DNA of 36,761 nucleotides, taken from assembly GCF_002234405.1 (NCBI RefSeq), contig NZ_NMQT01000010.1, forward strand, positions 1 through 36,761. Reading direction: 5' to 3'. The DNA is from Amycolatopsis thailandensis (GTDB lineage Bacteria > Actinomycetota > Actinomycetes > Mycobacteriales > Pseudonocardiaceae). The notes beneath the pieces are model-generated. The model had not been told where the DNA came from. It did no database searches and saw nothing but the letters and a program-made list of their open reading frames with translations. Made by a program: the position numbers and the translations under genes. Positions 8,012 through 15,439 of this stretch are shown piece after piece. The stretch's first letter is position 1, and each line of letters begins with the position of its first letter.

Positions 8012-9997
8012 TTATCCGGCGTTCGCTCGTCGGGCGGCGGCCTCGCGGTCCGTCGCGGCTTCGATCAGGGCCTTTTCGTCGGCTTTCCCGTTGCGGGTGA
8101 GCGGGATCTCGTCGACGACCACCCACAGGGCGGGTAACGCGTAGCTCGGGAGCTGCTGTGCCAGGAACGCCCGCAGGGAACGGGGTTCCGTGTCCTCGCC
8201 GGGGTTCACCACGATGGCCGCCACGAGCTGGGGGCTTTGGCCCGGTTGCCTGGCGACCACGATCACGGCGTCGCGGATGCCTGGGTGACGGGCGAGGATG
8301 GCGCCGATCTCCTCGGTTTCAATGCGATGGCCGTCGAGTTTGATCTGCTTGTCCGCGCGGCCGAGGAAGAGCACGTCGCCGTTCGGGTCGAGCCGGACCA
8401 GATCGCCGGTGCGGTACAGGCGTTCGTCCACGTCCGGCGAGAAGTGGCCGAACCGTTCGTTCGTTTCGGCCTCGTCGTCGAGATAGCCGTCGGCCAGCCC
8501 CGATCCGGACGTGTACAGCTCACCGATCGCGCCCGGCGGGACGAGCCGGGCGTTCCGGTCGAGCACGAAGACCTTGGTGCCCGCGATCGGCTTGCCGATG
8601 GGGAGCGGGCCGGTGATCTCCGTGCTGTCCCGCACGGTGTGCGTGGTGGTGAACGTGGTGTTCTCGGTGGGCCCGTAGCCGTTCGTGATCACCAGCCCGG
8701 GGTAGGACCCGAGCACCCGCGCCGCCGCGTCGTGGGGGACGACCTCACCGCCGCTCAGGAGCCAGCGGAGCCCGGCGAGGGTCTGCGGCCGGGACTTGAC
8801 GACCAGCCGGAACAGGCTGGCGGTCAGCCAGGCGACCGAGATCTTCCGCTCGGTGAAGAACTTTTCGAGCTTCCTCACCGACGGGAGCCGTCCGGGGAAG
8901 GCCTCCAGCGTCCCGCCGTTGAGCAACGTCACCCAGATCTCGTACGTCGACGCGTCGAACGCCAGCGGCGCCATCCGCAGCACGTGGTCACCGGGACGCG
9001 TGCGGAGTTCCGTCGTCCGCGCGAGCCGCGTCACCGCGCGATGCGGGACGACGACACCCTTCGGTTCACCGGTGGATCCGGAGGTGAACGCGACGTACGC
9101 GGTCCTTTGTGGATCGTCGTGGCCGGGAGACGGCGGCTCCGCGTCCGCGTCGATTTCTTCCCCGGGGAGCCAGGAATCGACACGGGCGAGGTCACTCAAG
9201 GTGGGATGGCCCGCCGCGGCGGCGTCGACCACGGCGGCCGCGGGGGCCAGCTTGCCGATGATCCTCGCCAACCGGGCTTCGGGCGCGTCGTCGTCGAATC
9301 CCGCGTAGGCGGCGCCCGCCCGGATGATCCCGAGCAGCGCCACGATCTCGCCGACGGACCTCCGGGTCGCGACGAGCACCGTGTCACCGGGCCGCACCCC
9401 GGCACGCCGCAGCACCTCGGCGTACCGATCGGCGGCCGACGCGAGCTGCCCGTAGGTCAGCTCGGCGCCCGCGTCACGGACCGCGACCTCCCTCGGGCGG
9501 AGCCGCACCTGCTCCAGGAACAGGGTTTCGATGTCGGCGTCAGGGGTGTCTTCGCCTGCCAGCGCGTCGAGGATCCGGCGGCGTTCCGGCGCGATGCAGC
9601 GCACGTCTTCGAGGAGACCGTCGAAGGAGAGCAGCTCGTCCACCGCGGTGGCGACGTCGGCGACGAACCCGTGCGCGGCGTCCGGCACCTCGGTGACGAA
9701 GCGGACCTCCCCGGACCGCAGATCCTTGTGCAGGGAGGACAGCACGAGATCCACCGGCCCGTCTTCGATGACGCCGATCGGATGGACCGACTCCAGGAAG
9801 CCGCCGACGAGCGCCCGGTCGTCGACCCGGACCCGGATCACCCTGCCCGCGACCGAGATCGCGGCCTCGTCCGCCGCGGTCCACCGGCACAGCGTGACCG
9901 CGAAGGCGGCCAGCACCAGCTTCGCGCGGTTGTACTCGGAGGTCTCGGCCGCGAGCCCGGTCTTCAGGTCGTAGGGGGCCGTGAGTGCGTCATGCAT
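8012..9997 (-). CDS. Stand-alone NRPS adenylation protein (Val-like)
   Basis: 661 aa, longer than a bare adenylation domain. Residues about 150-650 form a full A domain: FTSGSTGEPKG (304-314), NGYGPTENTTF (439-449), YRTGDLV (528-534), GRADKQIKLDGHR (546-558) and Lys638 in NGKAD. Pocket residues 348, 349, 352, 390, 414, 416, 440, 448, 449 and 638 read DAYWLGGTFK, again a small aliphatic, valine-like code. Residues 1-150 resemble a shrunken condensation-domain C-lobe: AKLVLAAFAVTLCRW looks like the core helix, and ERRRILDAL like the usual C-A linker. It has no carrier domain, so it must load one in trans, most simply the discrete carrier protein at 12399-12662. The ATG at 9997 overlaps the P450 stop by 8 nt; the NRPS gene starts 11 nt after its stop. 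Confidence 0.92.
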   Translation of the reverse strand: MHDALTAPYDLKTGLAAETSEYNRAKLVLAAFAVTLCRWTAADEAAISVAGRVIRVRVDDRALVGGFLESVHPIGVIEDGPVDLVLSSLHKDLRSGEVRFVTEVPDAAHGFVADVATAVDELLSFDGLLEDVRCIAPERRRILDALAGEDTPDADIETLFLEQVRLRPREVAVRDAGAELTYGQLASAADRYAEVLRRAGVRPGDTVLVATRRSVGEIVALLGIIRAGAAYAGFDDDAPEARLARIIGKLAPAAAVVDAAAAGHPTLSDLARVDSWLPGEEIDADAEPPSPGHDDPQRTAYVAFTSGSTGEPKGVVVPHRAVTRLARTTELRTRPGDHVLRMAPLAFDASTYEIWVTLLNGGTLEAFPGRLPSVRKLEKFFTERKISVAWLTASLFRLVVKSRPQTLAGLRWLLSGGEVVPHDAAARVLGSYPGLVITNGYGPTENTTFTTTHTVRDSTEITGPLPIGKPIAGTKVFVLDRNARLVPPGAIGELYTSGSGLADGYLDDEAETNERFGHFSPDVDERLYRTGDLVRLDPNGDVLFLGRADKQIKLDGHRIETEEIGAILARHPGIRDAVIVVARQPGQSPQLVAAIVVNPGEDTEPRSLRAFLAQQLPSYALPALWVVVDEIPLTRNGKADEKALIEAATDREAAARRANAG

Positions 9998-11201
9998 CGG
10001 CCTTGCGCTCCAGCCGGACGTGAAGGTGATCGGGGCGCCGGAAGATGTGGCCCCGCTCCCGCAGCCGCCAGAAACCCTGCCGGATGCCGTCGAGCGAACC
10101 GCCGAGCCGGACGCCGCCGAACCGGTGCGACAACCGCTCGAACAGCGTGTCGAACTCCGCCAGAGCCAGCTGGATGCCCAGGCAGGTGTGCGGGCCCGCC
10201 GAGAACGCCAGCAGGCGCTGGTCGGTGCGGTCCGGGCGCCAGCTGTCCGGGTCCTCGAACGCGTTCTCGTCGCGGCTGGCGCTGCCCAGGGACAGCAGCA
10301 GCGCGGACCGGCGCGGGATGTCCACCCCGTGGAGGTTCAGGTCGGTGGTCGCGTACCTGAGGATGGTGTGGCTCGGCGGTTCCCACCGCAGCGTCTCGCG
10401 GACGACCTGGGTCCGGTAGTCCTTGTCCGCCAGCGTCGACAGCTCGACGTCGTGCGCCAGGACGGCGTACATGATCTTGCCGATGGTGGCGACGCTCGTC
10501 TCGGTGCCGGCCAGCAGGAATAGCGTGGCCGTGCCCAGCATGGACTCGTCGACCGGTTCGCCCGGCGGGAAGACGAGGTCGAGGAACGGCATCCGGTCGC
10601 CGTCGGCGCGGGCGGCGAGCTTGTCCTTCAGGTACTCGATCAGCTCCGCCTTGGCCGTGAGCGCCGAGTCCAGCGAGGTCGCCGGGAACTCGATCGCGCC
10701 CGCCAGCGGGAGGACCCGGGGACGCAGCCACGCCGCGTCTTCCGGCGGCAGGCCGAACAGCCGGGTGACCATCGCGTAGGGCACCCCGACGGCGACCCGC
10801 TCCATGAACTCGACGTCGACCTCGTCCCGGGACCCCATCTCGGCCTCGATCGAGTCGAGCACCTGGTCCACCGCGGGGACGAGGATCTCGGTGCGCAGCC
10901 GTTTCACCGAACCGCCCGCGAACAGCGGCATGAACAGCTTGCGCAGATCACGGTGCCGCGGGCCGTCGGTGTCGAGCAGCGTCCGGCCGAACAACCGGCG
11001 GCTGCTGCGCATCGGGAACCCGCTGCCGACCTGCCGGTCCGACAGCAGCTCCTGGACGTCCTCGAACCGCGTGATCAGGAAGGCGTTGAAGGCCGACGAC
11101 CAGTGCACCGGGTCCGATCGCCGGAGTTCCTTGTAGATGTTCCAGGGGTCGGCGAGGAATTCGTCCGAACTGAAGTCGAGACTTACCTTCGTGGGACTCA
11201 T
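9990..11201 (-). CDS. Cytochrome P450 monooxygenase
   Basis: 403 aa, a soluble bacterial class I P450. The I-helix oxygen-activation motif is AGTETS (231-236), the K-helix ExxR is ETLR (269-272), and the heme-ligand loop is FSAGPHTCLG with Cys340 as the thiolate ligand. It needs ferredoxin and ferredoxin reductase, which are not encoded in the window. The ATG at 11201 overlaps the stop of the preceding monooxygenase (ATGA). Much longer frames extending to 12257 run over that gene in another frame and are artefacts. In this operon it probably hydroxylates or further oxidises the NRPS product or a carrier-bound aminoacyl group; the two cannot be told apart from sequence. Confidence 0.95.
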   Translation of the reverse strand: MSPTKVSLDFSSDEFLADPWNIYKELRRSDPVHWSSAFNAFLITRFEDVQELLSDRQVGSGFPMRSSRRLFGRTLLDTDGPRHRDLRKLFMPLFAGGSVKRLRTEILVPAVDQVLDSIEAEMGSRDEVDVEFMERVAVGVPYAMVTRLFGLPPEDAAWLRPRVLPLAGAIEFPATSLDSALTAKAELIEYLKDKLAARADGDRMPFLDLVFPPGEPVDESMLGTATLFLLAGTETSVATIGKIMYAVLAHDVELSTLADKDYRTQVVRETLRWEPPSHTILRYATTDLNLHGVDIPRRSALLLSLGSASRDENAFEDPDSWRPDRTDQRLLAFSAGPHTCLGIQLALAEFDTLFERLSHRFGGVRLGGSLDGIRQGFWRLRERGHIFRRPDHLHVRLERKADA

Positions 11202-12346
11202 TTGTCGCCTCCGTTGCCGACCAGCTCGGTCCGGGACTTCAATTGGCGGGCGGCTTCTTCGGAAGTGAGCCGGATGGACTCCGCGGTGCCCTCGAACCCG
11301 CCGACGAGGGTGGGCACGATCTCGTGCGCGATCGTCGTCAGCTGATCGAGGGTCGCTCGGTGCGAGACCCACCGGGGGACGAAGAAGTTCAGCGAGACCG
11401 GGTCGCCGACACGATCCATCAGGTCGCGGATCCGCTCGGCGCAGGTCGCGGCGTCCCCGACGATGAACCCGCCCGTGTCGACGAGGTTCTGCAGGGTCTT
11501 GCGGTGCGCGACCGGGGAGTCCGGGATGGGCATGCCCAGGGTGTTCCGGTACAGGCCGCGGCGCAGCGCTGAGAAACCCTCCAGCAGTTCTTCGACACCG
11601 GCGGCGGGGGAGTCGGCGACGTGGACGAAGACGTTGCACCGGATCCGGGTGCCGCCCGCGGATTTGTTCCGGTAGGACTCGACCCGCTCGATCAGCGCGC
11701 CGACCGGATCCGGGTCCATCCCGGGCCGGATGGAACCCCACGGCGGTGCCACGTGGACGGTCGGGGTCGTCGCGGTGTCCGTCAGGAGTTCGATACCGGC
11801 AGGGCTCAGCGAAGACGCGACAACGGTTTCGATGGCGCCGGGGCCCCTGAGCGGCTGGAGCTGAAGCACGGCCTTTTTCACGCTGAACCACGGAGTCGTG
11901 GTGTTGACCGTCTCGCCGTTGAGGAGCGCTTGCACCGTGCCCAGCGCGGCGCGGAAATGATCGCGGACCGAGGCCGGATCCACCCCGATCATCTCCATGT
12001 CGTGCACGTAGGTGCCCGTTCCGACGCCCAGGATCGCCCGGCCCGCGCTGAGGTGATCGAGCAGCACGATCCGCTCCGCGACATGCAGGGGGTGGTGATA
12101 GGGCAGCGGGATCACGCCGGTGGCGAACCGGATGCGGCGGGTTTCCCGCGCCAGCGCCGCCATCAGCATTTCCGGGGAGCTGAGCGTGCTCCAGCCGCTG
12201 GAGTGGTGCTCGCCGAGCCAGATCTCGTCGAAACCCAGGTCGTCGGCGACGCCGCACACTTCGATGTCGCGGTGCAGCGACGCGTGGGGGCTGACCGAGG
12301 GGTCGTGGAACGGGGGCAGGAAGAGGCCGAATGCCTTGGTGTCCAT
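11198..12346 (-). CDS. Luciferase-like flavin monooxygenase (LLM family)
   Basis: 382 aa, single (beta/alpha)8 barrel of the bacterial luciferase/F420-or-FMN family. Diagnostic parts are the N-terminal strand FGLFLPPFHDP, LGFDEIWLGEHH (about 38-49), RIRFATGVIPLPYHHPLHVAERI and the phosphate-binding region LSAGRAILGVGTG. Several NRPS clusters use such proteins as MupA- or SnaA-like hydroxylases acting on carrier-bound substrates; whether this one uses FMNH2 or F420 cannot be seen. ATG at 12346 has AAAGGA about 9 nt upstream. It starts 52 nt after the carrier-protein gene and overlaps the P450 by 4 nt. Two oxygenases in one operon imply at least one N- or C-oxidation or an oxidative aromatisation. 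Confidence 0.9.
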   Translation of the reverse strand: MDTKAFGLFLPPFHDPSVSPHASLHRDIEVCGVADDLGFDEIWLGEHHSSGWSTLSSPEMLMAALARETRRIRFATGVIPLPYHHPLHVAERIVLLDHLSAGRAILGVGTGTYVHDMEMIGVDPASVRDHFRAALGTVQALLNGETVNTTTPWFSVKKAVLQLQPLRGPGAIETVVASSLSPAGIELLTDTATTPTVHVAPPWGSIRPGMDPDPVGALIERVESYRNKSAGGTRIRCNVFVHVADSPAAGVEELLEGFSALRRGLYRNTLGMPIPDSPVAHRKTLQNLVDTGGFIVGDAATCAERIRDLMDRVGDPVSLNFFVPRWVSHRATLDQLTTIAHEIVPTLVGGFEGTAESIRLTSEEAARQLKSRTELVGNGGDK

Positions 12347-12398
12347 GGTGATCCTTTGTCTGTGGAGGAATTCGCTGTCGGCGGACGACGGTGCCGGC

Positions 12399-12662
12399 TC
12401 AGGCCGAAGGCACCTGTTCCAGCAGGTAGTCGCAGAACTTGTCCACAGTGGTCAGATCCTCGTTCTCTTCGAGGTCGATGAACACGTCGAGCTTCGTTTC
12501 GATCTTCTCGATGAGCGCCAGGTACTCGATCGAGCTCATGCCCGTCTCGGGAAACTCGGTGTCCGCCTCGATGGTCTGGTTTTCCAGAACGCCGCCTGCG
12601 ACTTCGGACAGGAGGGAGAAGATCTGCTGACGTAGTTCCGCCCGCGCGTCTACCGCGTTCAT
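12399..12662 (-). CDS. Discrete acyl/peptidyl carrier protein
   Basis: 87 aa, the size of a free carrier protein. The phosphopantetheine attachment sequence is ETGMSSIEYL with Ser44 as the likely modified residue; Ser43 takes the place of the common Asp of the GxDSL motif. The C-terminal half is acidic (EKIETKLDVFIDLEENEDL), typical of carrier proteins. ATG at 12662 follows AAAGGGG with good spacing, so the longer frame to 12728 is not needed. It is the first gene of the operon. It is probably charged by the stand-alone adenylation protein, or possibly by the E1 pair, and is the natural donor to the first condensation domain of the NRPS. Confidence 0.9.
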   Translation of the reverse strand: MNAVDARAELRQQIFSLLSEVAGGVLENQTIEADTEFPETGMSSIEYLALIEKIETKLDVFIDLEENEDLTTVDKFCDYLLEQVPSA

Positions 12663-12979
12663 GTTTCCCCTTTGATCGAATCTGCGCCGGATGAGGGCAT
12701 GCAGACGAGTCCGGAATAGTGTTTTCACTGCGGGTGAGGTCGGCGAAAAGTGGATCAGCGGTTTCCGGTGATTCCTGCCGACGTGCCCCAGATGCCCGTC
12801 AGTGCGGGCGAGTTCGCACTATTCTGACCCGAGCCGCCTACGGTTCGCAACAGTCCGCGTCACCGGTTTTTCCGGATTCCCCGGCCGTTCGCGGCACAGG
12901 GAACACGCACAAAAGAAGGGGACTTTCCTCATGCGGAAAGTCCCCTTCAGGTCAAGAGATCCGGTGGTGCCCGGTCGGT
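12663..12979. promoter_or_regulatory. Leader/promoter region of the NRPS operon
   Basis: 317 bp without a gene, between the start of the carrier-protein gene and the end of the StrR-like gene. It holds a hairpin near its right end (12915-12948) and must hold the operon promoter. I could not find a convincing -35/-10 pair. GTTCGC occurs at 12812, 12843 and 12887, resembling a StrR half-site, but no full StrR inverted repeat is visible. Confidence 0.5.
12915..12948. terminator. Perfect 14-bp hairpin after the StrR-like gene
   Basis: Arms GAAGGGGACTTTCC (12915-12928) and 12935-12948 pair without mismatch around a 6-nt loop. It lies about 30 bp past the stop of the StrR-like gene. It should form in RNA from either strand, followed by TTTTG on the minus strand, so it is a likely terminator separating regulator and operon. 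Confidence 0.7.
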
Positions 12980-13987
12980 TCAGCGACGGCGCTTCTGCAG
13001 CAGTTCCACGAACTGCCGCCAATCCTCCGCTCGCGCCTTGGCGAGTTCGGAGATCAACTCCAGCCGGTGTTCGGGGATGTTCCTGGCGACCTGATCCCAC
13101 TGATCACGATCGTTCAGATGCCCGTCCAGCAACCGAACCAGGGTCCGTCCCGATTCGGTGTAGCGGATGGTGGGGTCGGAGCGGAGCCGTTCCACCGCCG
13201 CTTGGTTGTCGGCGATCTGCGCGCTCGCGAGGTCGACGGCGTCGGCCTGCCGGGGGCGCGGCCTCGTCACCGTGCGTGCCGGTTCCTCGCGGCGGCCATG
13301 CCGGTGCCGGACGTCGTGCGCGGTCGCGACGGAAACGCCCGCGCCGCGCGCGATTTCGCGGATCGAGGCGGTGGGGTTGCTCGCGATCAATTCGTGGGCG
13401 CGCCGCCTGCCCTGGGCCGGATCCAGCGCACGGACGCGTCCGTCGCGGCCGATGTGGGCGTTCGGCTGGGGAACTTCCCCAGTCGAACGGCGTACCTTGC
13501 CGACCGTCTTGTGGGACAGGCCGGTGACCGCGGCGATGGCGCGATCGGACCACTGGGGGCGGACTTCGAGGATCCGGCGGGCGGCGGTCTTGCGGTCGGC
13601 GAGGGAGAGCGGCAGGCCATGGGTGATGTTCGACTTCACCGCGAGGATGAAGGCGGCCTGGTCGTCCCCGTCGAAGAACCGCGCGTCGATCGCGACGGCG
13701 TTCTTCAGCTTGGCCGCCTGGAGCCGGTGCAGCCCGTCGATCACCCGCATCGTGGGACGGTGCACCAGGATCGGCGGCAGCGGGGCGTCCGTTTCGGCGA
13801 GCATCCGGGCGTGGGCGGGATCGACTCCCGCCGCCCTCGGGGAGTCTTCGGCGCACAGCGTGTCGAGCGGTACCTCGACGACCTCGCCCAACGGCGGATC
13901 CGAGCCGGCCGCCACCCAGTCACTTTCCCGTCTGGCCACGGGTATCTGTGCGTCGTCCACCTGTTTTTCCTTGTGCCAGTTCAACAT
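12980..13987 (-). CDS. StrR/Bbr-like pathway-specific transcriptional activator
   Basis: 335 aa, the normal length for StrR, Bbr and Tei15*-type activators. Residues about 35-110 form a ParB/Srx-like domain (VPLDTL, LPPILVHRPTMRVIDGLHR, LKNAVAIDARFFDGDDQAAF). SNITHGLPLSLADRKTAA leads into a first helix-turn-helix (SDRAIAAVTGLSHKTVGKVR), and a second helix-turn-helix-like segment follows (SIREIARGAGVSVATAHDV). StrR proteins bind GTTCGActG-N11-CagTCGAAC and switch on antibiotic clusters. A matching site lies 114 nt upstream of its own start, so it is probably autoregulated. It reads in the same direction as the NRPS operon and is its likely activator. Family call firm; the target is inferred from proximity. 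Confidence 0.9.
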   Translation of the reverse strand: MLNWHKEKQVDDAQIPVARRESDWVAAGSDPPLGEVVEVPLDTLCAEDSPRAAGVDPAHARMLAETDAPLPPILVHRPTMRVIDGLHRLQAAKLKNAVAIDARFFDGDDQAAFILAVKSNITHGLPLSLADRKTAARRILEVRPQWSDRAIAAVTGLSHKTVGKVRRSTGEVPQPNAHIGRDGRVRALDPAQGRRRAHELIASNPTASIREIARGAGVSVATAHDVRHRHGRREEPARTVTRPRPRQADAVDLASAQIADNQAAVERLRSDPTIRYTESGRTLVRLLDGHLNDRDQWDQVARNIPEHRLELISELAKARAEDWRQFVELLQKRRR

Positions 13988-14049
13988 CTTCTAGCCCCCA
14001 GAGCACTTCGGATCATGTCAAACCTTTTCCACTATTCAATCCAGTGTGT

Positions 14050-14064
14050 GAACTTGTCAAGTTC
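14050..14064. promoter_or_regulatory. Perfect 15-bp palindrome over the -35 element
   Basis: GAACTTGTCAAGTTC has 7-bp arms and a single central base. It overlaps the TTGACA (14055-14060, minus strand) of the putative StrR-like gene promoter. A bound protein here would block RNA polymerase, so it looks like a repressor site. No candidate repressor is evident nearby. Confidence 0.55.
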
Positions 14065-14100
14065 GACGAGTCGCAATCGGGGGCTCCCGCTCGCTGGGGT

Positions 14101-14129
14101 GTTCGACTGCCGACTCGGTGAACTCGAAT
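14101..14129. promoter_or_regulatory. StrR-type binding site
   Basis: GTTCGACTG (14101-14109), 11 nt, then AACTCGAAT (14121-14129). Against the known StrR/Bbr consensus GTTCGActG-N11-CagTCGAAC the left half matches fully and the right half 6 of 9, with exact spacing. It lies about 41 nt upstream of the -35 of the StrR-like gene, a normal activator position. A further half-site GTTCGAC is at 14061. Confidence 0.65.
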
Positions 14130-14542
14130 ACCGTCACCGTTCGGGTCACGGCGGTGTCCAAGGGCTCTTCTTGACGGGACTGAGCTCTCCGGGCAGCCTG
14201 GTCGAAGAGCTACCGCGCGCCGGGATCGCAGGATGGAGGATGATGACGGCAGGGTGAACACGATGTTGTCCATCCGCGGTAAAGGGCGGTAAAAGAGCGC
14301 CGCGTGAAAACGGTGTGAAACCACGTTTCGGACCCGGCGATTAATCGGCATCGGGCACCGCAATTCTTCGGGCTCGGAAGAATCTCCTTTTGCGACCCTT
14401 CGGCCTCGCGTGGCTCGGCCGGTCGGGCCAAACCCGGCTGCTCCGCCTGAGCGCGCGGGCGCCCTCCCCGGTGTAACGGCCAAGGGTCGACCGTCGACTG
14501 TCAGCAGGATCGACGACGGTGGTGCCGGGTCTGGGAGGGCGT

Positions 14543-15439
14543 GTGGCTGGTAGGAAACCCGCGAACCGTCGCAAGAAGACGTCGAAGTCGCGGCAAACCG
14601 GGCTGGGCAAGGTCATGAAGAGCCCGGCGGCGGCCGTCGCGAGTCTGGCGGTCGCGGGCGCGAGCCTGGCCGTGGCGGTGACCGGCCCGGCTCCCGACCT
14701 CTTCAAGAGCGAGACCAAACCCGCCAGCCTCACCATGGAGCCGATCAACAAACGCGGCGTCACCGAATACGTCCTGCCGCTGGACGCGCGCTTCGAGGAG
14801 ATGCCGGCGGGGGTCAACGGCTATTGCTCGGAGCCGGTGATCGAGTGGCTTCGCAAGACCGGCAAGGAGGTTCCCCCGTATCAACGGGTTTCCCTCAGGA
14901 ACACCGCGCAGGACGGCGCGATGCTCGCGGTCAGCAACGTGCGGGCCGCGGACCTGCGCAAGTACGATCCCCAGCCGGTCATCCGGTTCGTGTGTCCCGA
15001 CGGCGGCAACGCGGACACGGCGGTCCTCCACCTGAAACTCGATCAAGATCCGCAGGCCCAACAGGTGGACAACGACTCCCACGGCACGAAGCCGTTCGCC
15101 TTCAACCTGGCGCCCGGCGAACAAGGGAACATCGAACTGCATCTGCTCGGCGACCTCGGGCATAGCTACTCGGGCCGGATCGTCGCCGACGTCGCCACCG
15201 GTGCTCAGGTGGAGACCGTTTCCCTGCCACTCAACGGAAACCGCGACGGCTTCGACCGGGTGAGCGCCGGGAAGTTCGCGCGCCTCGCGGTTTCGCCGAG
15301 TATGCGGCCAGGATCCTTTTCGTGCTCGACGTCGCCACCGGGCACGGTGATCGACGAATCGTCCTCCAACTCCGGCCTGAGCGAATGCTCTCCCGGCGAC
15401 ATCCGGGCGCTGGTCGCGGAGATCGCGAAGACGCCATGA
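14543..15439 (+). CDS. Exported or membrane-anchored protein of unknown function
   Basis: 298 aa. I do not recognise the family. The first 20 residues are very basic (AGRKPANRRKKTSKSR), followed by a hydrophobic Ala/Val stretch (AAAVASLAVAGASLAVAV) that would act as a signal anchor or long signal peptide. The rest is a soluble mixed domain with a few cysteines. GTG at 14543 was chosen for GGGAGGG 5-11 nt upstream; the frame opens slightly earlier, at 14519. Its stop overlaps the start of the next gene (ATGA at 15436-15439), so the two are coupled and probably act together at the cell surface. Confidence 0.7.
   Translation: MAGRKPANRRKKTSKSRQTGLGKVMKSPAAAVASLAVAGASLAVAVTGPAPDLFKSETKPASLTMEPINKRGVTEYVLPLDARFEEMPAGVNGYCSEPVIEWLRKTGKEVPPYQRVSLRNTAQDGAMLAVSNVRAADLRKYDPQPVIRFVCPDGGNADTAVLHLKLDQDPQAQQVDNDSHGTKPFAFNLAPGEQGNIELHLLGDLGHSYSGRIVADVATGAQVETVSLPLNGNRDGFDRVSAGKFARLAVSPSMRPGSFSCSTSPPGTVIDESSSNSGLSECSPGDIRALVAEIAKTP

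Larger units (their letters stand above)
13988..14542. promoter_or_regulatory. Divergent regulatory region of the StrR-like gene and the exported-protein operon
   Basis: 555 bp without a gene. On the minus strand TTGACA (14055-14060) and AATAGT (14032-14037) are 17 nt apart, giving a plausible promoter with a leader of about 38 nt. A perfect palindrome (14050-14064) covers the -35, and a StrR-type box lies at 14101-14129. From 14130 to 14520 I see no clear element; the promoter for the rightward genes must lie there. Confidence 0.6.

Noticed and set aside
3189..8144. Long plus-strand open frames (for example 3189-5186, 6099-8144) opposite the NRPS gene
   Set aside because: They are antisense shadows caused by high third-position GC. 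They show no domains, and the opposite strand encodes a clear NRPS.
9990..12257. Extension of the P450 frame far upstream to 12257
   Set aside because: The extra part overlaps the LLM gene in another frame and is low-complexity Arg/Gly/Ala. The ATG at 11201 overlaps the upstream stop and gives a normal P450 start.
12663..12914. StrR box in the NRPS operon promoter
   Set aside because: Only GTTCGC half-sites are seen, at unsuitable spacing; no right half occurs 11 nt away.
12819..13100. Small minus-strand frame and other short frames across the hairpin at 12915-12948
   Set aside because: They overlap the end of the StrR-like gene and run through the terminator hairpin, with no coding signature.
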